Positions 34,568 to 42,583 of a stretch of 64,000 bases of DNA are shown here, in pieces. The DNA is taken from NCBI RefSeq assembly GCF_009363275.1, contig NZ_CP045324.1, forward strand, positions 3,100,001 through 3,164,000. The letters are read 5' to 3'. The DNA is from Marinobacter sp. THAF197a. GTDB lineage: Bacteria; Pseudomonadota; Gammaproteobacteria; Pseudomonadales; Oleiphilaceae. The notes beneath the pieces were generated by a model. It made no database searches. It saw only the letters and a list, made by a program, of their open reading frames with translations, and was not told the origin of the DNA. The first letter of the stretch is position 1. Each line of letters begins with the position of its first letter. Position numbers and translations under genes: made by a program.

Positions 34568-34595
34568 GCAGAGCCTGAGTCACCGAAGGCTCTGC
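34568..34595. terminator. Hairpin between convergent genes
   Basis: GCAGAGCCT and AGGCTCTGC form a perfect 9-bp stem around a 10-base loop, between the stop of the NYN gene and the stop of the convergent winged-helix gene. No strong T-run follows on either strand, so efficiency is uncertain; the position suggests a bidirectional terminator. Confidence 0.5.
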
Positions 34596-34613
34596 AGATG
34601 CCACAGATCGGTC

Positions 34614-34958
34614 TCAAGTCTCAGTGCGTAAGCCGCTTGCTTTCAAAAGATCTCGAATTTCCTGAGCGAGCTGCTCGCCCTCATCATTGAGTTTGAAAAT
34701 GGCTACCCTAAAGTCATTTGGATCGGGCTCGTAAGAGGCCACTCCGATTCCAGCCTTGCCAGGCCTTGCTCGATCAGTGAGGTTCCTCATGTTTCGGGAC
34801 GCGCGTGATTTTCCGAGGTTGAAGTAGCTATCAAGGTTGCTCACTGTTGCCTCGCCACGATCCATCAAGTAGAGAAACGCCAGAATCGTACCTATAGGGA
34901 TATCTTCCTCCTTCTGGCGAAACAAGTTTAATACTTTCATTAAATTGCCGACTTGCAT
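34614..34958 (-). CDS. MarR-like winged-helix protein
   Basis: This 114-residue protein has a single winged-helix fold. A TILAFLYLMDRGEATVSNLDSYF helix pair is followed by a recognition helix GKSRASRNMRNLTDRA and a wing with VASYEPDPNDFRVAIFKLNDEGEQLAQEI. The DxNDxR(V/A)xxxxLTxxG-like wing is the MarR signature. It is shorter than usual MarR proteins and may bind DNA as a compact dimer. GGAGG eight bases before the ATG at 34958 fixes the start. Confidence 0.75.
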   Translation of the reverse strand: MQVGNLMKVLNLFRQKEEDIPIGTILAFLYLMDRGEATVSNLDSYFNLGKSRASRNMRNLTDRARPGKAGIGVASYEPDPNDFRVAIFKLNDEGEQLAQEIRDLLKASGLRTET

Positions 34959-35329
34959 TCAGTTCACCTCCAACAAGATCAAAACCCCGCCGTTAAGGCA
35001 CGGGAGAAGCCCGGGCATTATCTACGCTTTCGACCGGCGTTCAAGCGCAAATCGGATTGATGAAACTACATGAGTGGGGATGGATTACACGAGTGGTTGC
35101 ATAATTTCACCCATCACGCCATCGTCATGAACTTTCAGCCTACTCAGCAGAACTTAATGCGGGGCAAATCAGGTGTGAGCACGGTAGAGCCTGAAGGGCT
35201 TCGGGGCAGATTCTACTTTGGTTGTCTGCAATTACACCGATCGGCTTACCTGCCCCGGAAATACCGCGGGACCTAGCACCCGACAGCTTTGGCTGGATGA
35301 TCAAATACCAAAAAACTACCCCACGCGGA
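34959..35329. other. Intergenic stretch without a supported gene
   Basis: Beyond the promoter side of the winged-helix gene I see no coding character, repeat or hairpin worth naming here. A 68-codon plus-strand frame (35070-35276) has no ribosome site and no recognisable sequence. The stretch separates two minus-strand genes. Confidence 0.5.
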
Positions 35330-36265
35330 CTATTCTCTTGTTCGCTTAAAATTATCAATTGCACGGGCGGTGAAGATCGCAGCAGCACATGATGAGATAA
35401 CCAAAGGGATTAAGTCAGATGGATGTGGGTCATCTACATAGCCATCAAAAAGATCCAACCTGGCGAATTCAAGCAACCCGTCAAGAATTGCAATTGCATC
35501 TGAGTACGCCCTGTACAGATACTCGTTATCGTCGATCGGGAACACCGTGTTTTTTAGTCGTCGTTTCTCGCTCTCTAGGGAGCTCAGATGGTTCTCAAGC
35601 ATTGGCTTGACCTGCTCAAGTTCATCACTGAATCTCCTGAGTTGCCCACCCGGAGACCAGGCATTGATCCATACTCTGCTCCACATATCAGTCCCAACCC
35701 TTCTTTCTAACTGATAATACCCCCATCTGAAAGCCGGTGAATCAGATATGCTCTTTTGCCGGTTTGGTGGACCCAAAGTCGACTCAAAATCAACACAAGA
35801 GCCATCTGCACGCCTTAGCAAGTGTTCATACTCAGCGTTTGACAGCTTACCCATCCCATTACGGATTACAGAAAAAATATAGTGTCGGGCAGACCGGTAT
35901 TGCCTGCCATCATCTGAGGAATATCTCTCGAGCATCTCAGCCACATTACTCACCACATGCCGGATAGGGCGCGGGTCTTCACCTCCGGCTTTGCGACAGT
36001 CGTACTGTTCGACTTCTCTCGGAAAATCTGTCCATACCGCCATAGCGCTGTGATGCAAATCTACAGTTTGAACGGCAAAGCAGTCGGATACCTCAGAAAG
36101 CTTCCGGGCTGCCTCGCTGTGTGCAATCGATAGTGCACTCTTCTCAGCAATCAATTTGGACTCTCGACTGACCTTTAGGGAGTTGAATGCAGCAACTGCA
36201 GCCGCAACACCAGCAATGGCAGAAAGCGCAGCAGGTGCGAAATCGAGCCAATGTTTGTAATCCAT
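35330..36265 (-). CDS. Membrane-anchored protein of unknown function, 311 aa
   Basis: One N-terminal hydrophobic segment (FAPAALSAIAGVAAAVAAF, residues about 9-27) is followed by a large soluble helical part and a short hydrophobic stretch near the end (LIPLVISSCAAAIFTARA). I do not recognise the family. Proteins with one TM and a helical cytoplasmic part are frequent in accessory islands. GGAG eight bases before the ATG at 36263-36265 supports this start over one 21 codons upstream. Confidence 0.6.
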   Translation of the reverse strand: MDYKHWLDFAPAALSAIAGVAAAVAAFNSLKVSRESKLIAEKSALSIAHSEAARKLSEVSDCFAVQTVDLHHSAMAVWTDFPREVEQYDCRKAGGEDPRPIRHVVSNVAEMLERYSSDDGRQYRSARHYIFSVIRNGMGKLSNAEYEHLLRRADGSCVDFESTLGPPNRQKSISDSPAFRWGYYQLERRVGTDMWSRVWINAWSPGGQLRRFSDELEQVKPMLENHLSSLESEKRRLKNTVFPIDDNEYLYRAYSDAIAILDGLLEFARLDLFDGYVDDPHPSDLIPLVISSCAAAIFTARAIDNFKRTRE

Positions 36266-36459
36266 TCCATGTTCTCCAGTATCTTGCCACCCGTCGCTCA
36301 GGAGGGGCGGCCGCTTCAACTCAGACAATGTGTCCTTGGCTTGGACAACTCCAATGCTAATCGACGATTTTACATTTTCTTACTTTAGATTCAGATGAGC
36401 AGCGTTAACGCTGCTAAGCTTTAACGGAAACTAAATCTATAAAAAGCATGGAGCTACCC

Positions 36460-37800
36460 ATGGCAGTCCGTCCCGAATTCCTTATCGGCGGAGAACCCGC
36501 GCGCCTGATCCCTATTACTGCCGACAGCGTCAGGGAACAAAAGTCCGTCTCCATTATCCTCGCAGGCCTACGCTCCGTACTTGAGCTTCGCCAGTCCCTG
36601 CTTAAATCCCTGAACGTGCGAGTCGGAACCAGCGCAACCCTGGAGGCTTGGATAGAGCCGGTATTCCAGAACGAAGACAAGAAAGCCATCAAGAACAAAG
36701 ATCGCCCAGACGGTCTCCTGATACTTCGCACAGGCAAACGTGAATGGCGGGCACTGATAGAGGCCAAGGTGAACAACGACACCATCGGCGAAGAACAAGT
36801 GTCGCGCTACCTGCAACAGGCCAAGACCCACAAACTCGATGCCGTGATCACCATCACCAACCAGTTCGCCGCGCTGCCAACTCACCACCCGGTAAAGCTC
36901 CCGAAGACCGCCACCAAATCCGTCGCGCTTTTCCACTGGTCGTGGGCCTTCATTCGCACCCAGTGCCAGCTACTGCTCAAGAACGACGGCGTTGAAGATG
37001 AGGACCAGGTATTCATCCTCAGCGAAATACTGCGCTACCTTGAAAGCGACCGCTCCGGAATCAGCCATTTCGACCAGATGAACGCCGAGTGGAAAGACGT
37101 CGTCAACAAGGTGAAGAGCAACGCCACGCTGGCGAAAACCAGTGATGAGGTACAGAACACCATCGCCGCCTGGCATCAGGAACAACGGGACCTTTGCCTG
37201 ATCATGTCCCGGATGACCGGCAGCGACGTTTCCCTGAAACTGAAAAACGACCACCGCCTGGACCCTGCCAAACGCCTGAAAGACGATGCCGACGCATTTT
37301 GTAAAACACCCGCCCTGCACTGCGCACTCAACATCATCAACGCAGCGGCGGACCTGGAAGTAACCGCAGACCTCCAGCGACGAATGATTTACTGCTCCAT
37401 GCGCCTGACGGCACCGAAGGACAAACAGAGCACCAAAGCCAGGGTGAACTGGCTCTTACGCCAACTGAAGAAGACAGAACCCGCCGGATTTTTTATCCGT
37501 GCCACCAGACCCGGCAAAGCAGAAACAACCTACAAGCCACTGAAAGACTTACGGGATGCACCGGAGTTGCTGGAATCTGATACCTCCAACACCGCTGCCA
37601 CGACGCTGGAAGTGGTTTACGAGGTGGATCTGGCCGGGAAGTTCAGCGGGCGGAAGGTTTTTGTTGAGGAGTTGGAGAAAGCGGTGCCACATTTTTATCA
37701 AGAGGCGGGGCAGCTGTTGAAGGCTTGGACCCCGCCGCCTCCGAAAATCTCTAAAGCTGAGAGTAATCCGGCACCTCAGGATGAGGACACTGACTCATAA
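36460..37800 (+). CDS. PD-(D/E)XK nuclease-fold protein
   Basis: This 446-residue protein has an N-terminal nuclease-like core. D84 lies in RPDGLLIL, and E101-A-K103 lies in RALIEAKVNND with Q113 downstream (EEQVSRYLQQA). This is the PD-(D/E)XK arrangement of restriction endonucleases and related enzymes. The rest is helical, with a long central linker and a proline-rich tail (TPPPPKISKAE). It could be a stand-alone restriction-like or regulatory nuclease. No methyltransferase is adjacent, the nearest being 5 kb away. The ATG at 36460 has GGAG upstream. Confidence 0.72.
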   Translation: MAVRPEFLIGGEPARLIPITADSVREQKSVSIILAGLRSVLELRQSLLKSLNVRVGTSATLEAWIEPVFQNEDKKAIKNKDRPDGLLILRTGKREWRALIEAKVNNDTIGEEQVSRYLQQAKTHKLDAVITITNQFAALPTHHPVKLPKTATKSVALFHWSWAFIRTQCQLLLKNDGVEDEDQVFILSEILRYLESDRSGISHFDQMNAEWKDVVNKVKSNATLAKTSDEVQNTIAAWHQEQRDLCLIMSRMTGSDVSLKLKNDHRLDPAKRLKDDADAFCKTPALHCALNIINAAADLEVTADLQRRMIYCSMRLTAPKDKQSTKARVNWLLRQLKKTEPAGFFIRATRPGKAETTYKPLKDLRDAPELLESDTSNTAATTLEVVYEVDLAGKFSGRKVFVEELEKAVPHFYQEAGQLLKAWTPPPPKISKAESNPAPQDEDTDS

Positions 37801-37958
37801 ATACAGGTCTGTTTCAGGTTTACTAATCATCAGCCAAATTGACAGCCCGCCGCGTGTTGATGTCACTGCTCCCAATGCTTGTTTTCACTATTCTTTTGCT
37901 AATATTATGGTTCATAAACTAAGTCGCAAACACTTAAAGAAATAGAAAGGTCGAAATT

Positions 37959-38312
37959 TTGTCGCAAATTCAACCGTTAATCGAAGTCCTCGCTTCGTGG
38001 GAAATCGTTGCAATAGTTGCTATATTTTGCTTGCGAAAGCCAATAACTTTGCTCATGGAAAGATTGGTTTCCGGACAATCTGGTCGCGCTAAAATAGGAC
38101 CGATCGAGTTTGAGCTAGGTAAGCTTGCAGAGGATGGACGCCAGGCAATAGACCACCTAAATCGCGTTCATCTAATCGTTGCCGAATCTAGGCTTTTGGA
38201 ACTTGAAATTACGCAATCACATTTTTCTCATTCCTTCTCCGAGGAACAAAACCGGAAACTATCTGAACTAATTGAAGACCTCAAAGAAAATGTGCAAAAA
38301 CAACGCGACTGA
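37959..38312 (+). CDS. Small single-TM, coiled-coil protein
   Basis: In this 117-residue protein residues about 13-33 form a membrane helix (WEIVAIVAIFCLRKPITLL). A short linker follows (GRAKIGPIEFELG), then a helical, probably coiled-coil tail (HLIVAESRLLELEITQSHF; EEQNRKLSELIEDLKENVQ). The start is a TTG with AAAGG eight bases upstream. The PcfJ-like gene begins inside its last codons, so the two are translationally coupled and presumably act together. AT-rich codon use. Function unknown. Confidence 0.65.
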   Translation: MSQIQPLIEVLASWEIVAIVAIFCLRKPITLLMERLVSGQSGRAKIGPIEFELGKLAEDGRQAIDHLNRVHLIVAESRLLELEITQSHFSHSFSEEQNRKLSELIEDLKENVQKQRD

Positions 38313-39489
38313 AACATCAAAAGACGACACGTCAGCTGGCGAGAATGTAGATATAGAGATCAACTTTCAACCATCTCTAGATTGCAAAGTAAAACTATCA
38401 ATATCAGATAATAATATAAACATTATTATCGAAGCATATGGGAACGTAGAAAAAGAGATTGATCCAGGCTTTGCGATATTTACCAATAACCAGGAGTCAA
38501 TACATGACCATCTAATAGGGAAGCTACCCAAAACCATATCTAACGAGGCACTAAACAAGCTGGTCAAATTGAAACACCTCCAGCTGACGGCCATAAAGTC
38601 ATGCGCTGAATCTAATCGAGCACAACAAATGATCTTGAGCAACGAGGCATTGTTTTGGATAGTTTTAGATCGAATCAATAGTGAATCTTGCTATTCCAAG
38701 AATTTACTAGAGCGAATTTTTGGCGTAAAAAGAAAAAAACTTACAGCGCTCACACTAAATTCAGAAAAACAAAGAACAGTAAAATTTCTTGAAAAGATCG
38801 TTACGTTAAACGGCGAGCGAAACGAGCTCGATTTAATTAAAAAGAAGGCCCGCAACGACCTAACTATATCGAAATTTAAGCACTGGGACACTATACCTAT
38901 TCAAGCATTATACATAGACGAAAGATACCCAAAGCTTTCCTCTTCCAAAATAGCGTGGAATTGGTGTAAAAAAGACCATCGAAGAATGTCGGACTTCACA
39001 AGAAGGCTTAGCAATGTTGATCGACTATTTGAAGACACAATAGAGATGGGAAATCGACTCAATATTAAGAATGCTAGAAACATGTTAATGCAGTGCGAAA
39101 ATGAAGAAAAACTAAAACTGTTACATGACCACTGGGTAGCATTAACAGTAAGGTCGAACACTAAATTTGATCCTGACATAACATTTAAAGACCCCAATAT
39201 AGATACTCCAAGCTGGCTTGAGCGGATAGAAAGCGCGAACCAACTGATTGAAGAAGGGAAAGAAATGGAGCATTGCATCGGGACTTACGTAAATAAGGCA
39301 ATTACAGGGAAGAGCCTATTATTCCGGGTTCACCTAGAGGAGCGAGCCACAATGGAGCTCAAGAGGCGAGGCACTAAGCTGGAAATTGTCGAAATAAAAA
39401 AACATAAAAACAAGTGCGTTTCAAACGAAACTAGAGAGACGATTCAGCGATGGCTACATCGCAAGAACCAAGAAGCAGAAAGGCCCTAA
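38290..39489 (+). CDS. PcfJ-like domain protein
   Basis: This is a 399-residue protein. The last about 90 residues (SANQLIEEGKEMEHCIGTYV, KSLLFRVHLEERATMELKRR, NKCVSNETRETIQRWL) match the PcfJ-like pattern, in which a His-Cys pair after ME is followed by a strand and an Asn-rich turn. PcfJ was first seen on a conjugative plasmid; its role is unknown. The N-terminal 300 residues are unfamiliar and AT-rich. The start was set at ATG 38290, overlapping the small TM gene by 23 bp; TTG 38272 is the alternative. Confidence 0.7.
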   Translation: MCKNNATETSKDDTSAGENVDIEINFQPSLDCKVKLSISDNNINIIIEAYGNVEKEIDPGFAIFTNNQESIHDHLIGKLPKTISNEALNKLVKLKHLQLTAIKSCAESNRAQQMILSNEALFWIVLDRINSESCYSKNLLERIFGVKRKKLTALTLNSEKQRTVKFLEKIVTLNGERNELDLIKKKARNDLTISKFKHWDTIPIQALYIDERYPKLSSSKIAWNWCKKDHRRMSDFTRRLSNVDRLFEDTIEMGNRLNIKNARNMLMQCENEEKLKLLHDHWVALTVRSNTKFDPDITFKDPNIDTPSWLERIESANQLIEEGKEMEHCIGTYVNKAITGKSLLFRVHLEERATMELKRRGTKLEIVEIKKHKNKCVSNETRETIQRWLHRKNQEAERP

Positions 39490-39857
39490 TCTTAGCCAAT
39501 ATGCAGCCCCAAGCCAACAGGGGAGATTTTATTTCGAGACGCCGCCCGTGAAAGTTACTAGCGTCAACTCTGACACCAAGTCGGTTTCCTGTTTCATAGA
39601 TGACCTTATTGCTCCCCCCTATATGAGAGCGCAAGTGCTATTTCGCGCCGAGCGAATCAGTCTGAACTGTAACCATACCCTAAAGAAAGCAGCACACCCT
39701 AATTAGGACCTCTATAGAAATAACAGGAAATCCTGCTAGAAATCGCCAGATCGTCGCTGGAGGCTCACCCCCTGAACTTTACTAAACTCCAGCGCTGGGT
39801 TCTCGTCACTCACAATGCGTTAGACTTGGAACAGTCGGCCCGCGCCCCGATAGCGAG
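39490..39857. other. Gene-free stretch at a likely recombination boundary
   Basis: No coding frame with recognisable sequence or ribosome site was found. It lies between the PcfJ-like gene and two adjoining gene fragments (39858-40212), so it is probably decayed sequence. No tRNA, direct repeat or integrase site could be identified by eye. Confidence 0.45.
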
Positions 39858-40072
39858 CTGTAGTTGCCCCCGCTCTCTCGCATCCCGTCTGCGATCAGGG
39901 TTTTCCTGGCTTGGTGTGGCTGCAATGGCATCCAGTTAGTCAGCGGGAACGCCGGTTTCTTTCGCTCCAACGATAACGTGATTCAAATACCAGGAGTGAA
40001 GCAGCAAAGACGGTTCCGTTGGTGTTGCACAGTAGGTGAAACCGGCTAGGGAATTGCCGAGAGCATCCGTAG
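39858..40072 (-). pseudogene. 3'-half fragment of a gamma-glutamylcyclotransferase gene
   Basis: About 210 bp align closely with 32161-32375 of the intact gene, including its C-terminal coding end, with scattered substitutions and small changes that break the frame. The 5' half (MKYFAYGSNM region) is absent. It ends abruptly at about 40072, where an acetyltransferase fragment in the opposite direction begins. Confidence 0.7.
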
Positions 40073-40074
40073 CG

Positions 40075-40212
40075 GATGGTGCCATAGAAATTCAGGCCAA
40101 CCAACCTACGCTGGCGCTCTACGAAAAAATGCAATTCCGTATTTGCATCACCTATATTGACCCAGAGTCATCGCACTACCACATCGTGCAGTTACTACAT
40201 CAAACTAGATAA
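40075..40212 (+). pseudogene. C-terminal fragment of a GNAT acetyltransferase
   Basis: The frame reads IEIQANQPTLALYEKMQF, followed by RICITYIDPESSHYH and ends at TAA 40210-40212. This matches the last part of GNAT N-acetyltransferases, where (E/V)xxxNxxAxxLYEKxGF is the final beta-alpha unit. No acetyl-CoA loop or start codon lies upstream, because the sequence there belongs to the cyclotransferase fragment. Confidence 0.65.
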
Positions 40213-40233
40213 TAATGTTAGTTCGACATTCTG

Positions 40234-40776
40234 TTATGCATCTCCAATCAGGGGCATGGTGGACAACCGTTGGTAGGTAGAACGAAATTTACCGGGAATG
40301 CTCTTAAAGAGAACAACCTCAGTCACTTTAAACGATTGAAAGCAACGGTCTCTGTTTTTTTCTAAAATGGTGCCCAAGCTCTTCGATCTCTCATTCGAAA
40401 ATCGGGCAAGAGTTATGTGTGGGTGGTATCGCAAGTGGCTTATGCTCACATTCATATCGGCTAACCGAAGCCGAACGAAGTTGTGAAGAGCATCCAACTC
40501 CCCCCAAGGCTCTAAGCCGGCCCATAGGTGTCCAATAGACCCCTCTGCACCGAAAACGCCAACCCCCATGATCGAAACCTCAAACGACGGAATCGCAATC
40601 TCCTTAAGGCTACTTCTGATTCTTTCAACTTCCTGAGCCGATACTTCGCCCACGTAGCAAACTGTGACATGCAGTTCTCTTCCAGACTGCCAATGGATCC
40701 CTTCTATAGGGACGCTGATGGTCATCAACTCGTCTTTGACAGACTTAGGGAGACAAACACCAAAAAAAACCCGCAC
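40234..40776 (-). CDS. 2H phosphoesterase, RNA 2',3'-cyclic phosphodiesterase (ThpR/LigT-like)
   Basis: In this 180-residue protein the paired active-site motifs are H36-V-T38 (ELHVTVCYVG) and H120-I-T122 (HPHITLARF), the defining 2H arrangement. ThpR enzymes open 2',3'-cyclic phosphates on RNA; relatives cut 2'-5' linked or cyclic nucleotides. The start is a GTG with GGGAG seven bases upstream. It is read away from the three-gene SLATT/nucleotidyltransferase/methyltransferase unit, whose last gene carries a second 2H domain. Whether the two are linked is open. Confidence 0.9.
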   Translation of the reverse strand: MRVFFGVCLPKSVKDELMTISVPIEGIHWQSGRELHVTVCYVGEVSAQEVERIRSSLKEIAIPSFEVSIMGVGVFGAEGSIGHLWAGLEPWGELDALHNFVRLRLADMNVSISHLRYHPHITLARFSNERSKSLGTILEKNRDRCFQSFKVTEVVLFKSIPGKFRSTYQRLSTMPLIGDA

Positions 40777-40935
40777 TAGCTGCTCCCGTTACGTTTCGGC
40801 TAAGAATCAACAACATGACCGAGGAATGTACTACACTGAGACACAGTTTGCGTTGATACTCCAAAAAGATGCAAAATTCGCGTGTCAGCATTTTGAAGAT
40901 AAAACAATACCATTCAATAGGAGAGCTAGCCACCA

Positions 40936-41553
40936 GTGGGCAAAGAACATACAGCTCATTACGAGCCAAGCCTCGAAAGCGATTTGATTCGCCGCATTCG
41001 TCTACAACGTGGGGTACACGACATCCTAGAAGACAAAACCCAGAATTGGTTGTCTTTCCAAAAAATTGTGAATGTGTGCTCTGGTGCATTTATAACACTA
41101 GTTGTCTTCGCGGATTTTGGTCTCATTTCCAAGCTCGCACCTTCCGCGAGCGGATTACCAGTAATGCTATCTGTGGCTGTAACGGCATTATTAGTATTCA
41201 TAATGAACGCTCTGTATGACGTGTATTCGGTCTCAGAAAAAAATGCAACACATCTCCAAGCAATCCAGCAGTACACGGATCTATTATCAGATTTAAAAAA
41301 GGCAAAATATTCGAACCCTCAGAAAAGAATCGACGAAGCAACGTTAATGCATTGTCTTTCTCGCTATCTACAGATAAGCGCCTCCGCGACTAATGCTGGG
41401 GGAAATAGCTTTGACAAAGCTCAAGAAAAGTACCTTAAAAGACGTGCATTGCGAAAAGCAAGAGAAGAAATCCCATTTGGAAGTAAAAAAGAGGTAGAAC
41501 AGCGGGCAAAATCCCTTACGGGCCAATGCAAAGAATCAGAGGGTGAGATTTAA
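40936..41553 (+). CDS. Two-TM SLATT-like membrane protein, probable effector
   Basis: This 205-residue protein has an amphipathic N-terminus, two membrane helices close together (about residues 44-64 and 73-93: VCSGAFITLVVFADFGL; VMLSVAVTALLVFIMNALYD), and a long helical tail. This architecture is that of SLATT domains, predicted pore-forming effectors of nucleotide-based immune systems. Assignment is by architecture, not a firm match. A TAG lies three codons upstream, so the GTG at 40936 is the first possible start. Its stop abuts the nucleotidyltransferase start with no gap. Confidence 0.65.
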   Translation: MGKEHTAHYEPSLESDLIRRIRLQRGVHDILEDKTQNWLSFQKIVNVCSGAFITLVVFADFGLISKLAPSASGLPVMLSVAVTALLVFIMNALYDVYSVSEKNATHLQAIQQYTDLLSDLKKAKYSNPQKRIDEATLMHCLSRYLQISASATNAGGNSFDKAQEKYLKRRALRKAREEIPFGSKKEVEQRAKSLTGQCKESEGEI

Positions 41554-42582
41554 ATGAGCATGAACGAGAGCAGTTTAAGGCAACCCGACATCCTTAAAGA
41601 TAGGAAAGACTACTCAATCAAAAGGCTTGACGAACTAAAGGGTGAGCTTTCAAAACTAAGTGAAACTCGGGCTTATCCAAGATTAACAATAATTGCAGCG
41701 GGATCACTTGCGCGACACGAGGCAAGTAAACACTCCGACATTGACATGTTCTTTTTTACTGCAGCAGAGGAAATCGAAGACCCTCGAACAAAAGAGCTCA
41801 GACTATTTGGAAAAATTATCGATGTCGTCGACGAACTCGGGTTCCCAAAATTCTCTAGAGACTGCAAGTATCTTAACATAATATCAACTAATGAAATGTT
41901 TAAGAACCTCGGTAGCCCTACCGACGATCATCAAAACTTTTTCACCGCAAGAATGCTTCTACTGCTAGAAAGTAAATTTTTATATGGCGAGACCGAATAC
42001 AACGAACTTATTGATTCAGTAATAGACTATTACTACAAAGACTTTGACCAACATGAAAACAATTTTAAACCAACATTTTTACTAAATGACATATGCAGAT
42101 ATTGGAAAACGATACTGCTGAACTATGAAAATAAACGCACACCGAACTATAATGACGGCCAGATACAAGAAAACTCTCGTGATAGAACCAAACGAAAGGT
42201 CCAGAACTATAAGCTGAAATATAGTAGGGTAATAACCTGCTTCGCAACAATCTGCGCCATTGGTTCCTTAGAACCGCCGGTGAGCTCACAAAAAATAAAA
42301 GAGTTAATCCGTATGACGCCGAGAGAACGCCTAGAGCAGATAGCAAAGAATCTACCGAACACAGCAGGTTTAATAAACGATATTCTTAAAAAGTATTCTG
42401 TGTTTATCGAGAAAACAGGATTATCAGAAGAAGATATAAACAAAGAGTTTGAGAACAAGGAAAGGGTTGAAGCTCTTTTTAAAGGTGCCAATCATTTTGG
42501 AGACTTGATGTTTGATCTTCTCGAAAAAATTGACAAAGAGACGTCATCTGACATAAAGCTTATCCGTCATCTGGTGATTTAA
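41554..42582 (+). CDS. Nucleotidyltransferase-fold protein (DUF294/GlnD-like NTase)
   Basis: This 342-residue protein has the polymerase-beta nucleotidyltransferase core: G50-S51 in AAGSLARHEASKHSDIDMF, with metal-binding D62 and D64 in DID. The remainder is helical (CRYWKTILLNYENKR; KRKVQNYKLKYSRVITCFATICAI), like DUF294/GlnD-type transferases. It may make a nucleotide signal or modify a protein or tRNA. It sits exactly between the two-TM gene (no gap) and the 2H-methyltransferase gene (one base), so all three are one translational unit. AT-rich. Confidence 0.82.
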   Translation: MSMNESSLRQPDILKDRKDYSIKRLDELKGELSKLSETRAYPRLTIIAAGSLARHEASKHSDIDMFFFTAAEEIEDPRTKELRLFGKIIDVVDELGFPKFSRDCKYLNIISTNEMFKNLGSPTDDHQNFFTARMLLLLESKFLYGETEYNELIDSVIDYYYKDFDQHENNFKPTFLLNDICRYWKTILLNYENKRTPNYNDGQIQENSRDRTKRKVQNYKLKYSRVITCFATICAIGSLEPPVSSQKIKELIRMTPRERLEQIAKNLPNTAGLINDILKKYSVFIEKTGLSEEDINKEFENKERVEALFKGANHFGDLMFDLLEKIDKETSSDIKLIRHLVI

Positions 42583-42583
42583 A

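Noticed and set aside
35070..35276. 68-codon plus-strand frame
   Set aside because: No ribosome site, no recognisable sequence, codon use not gene-like.
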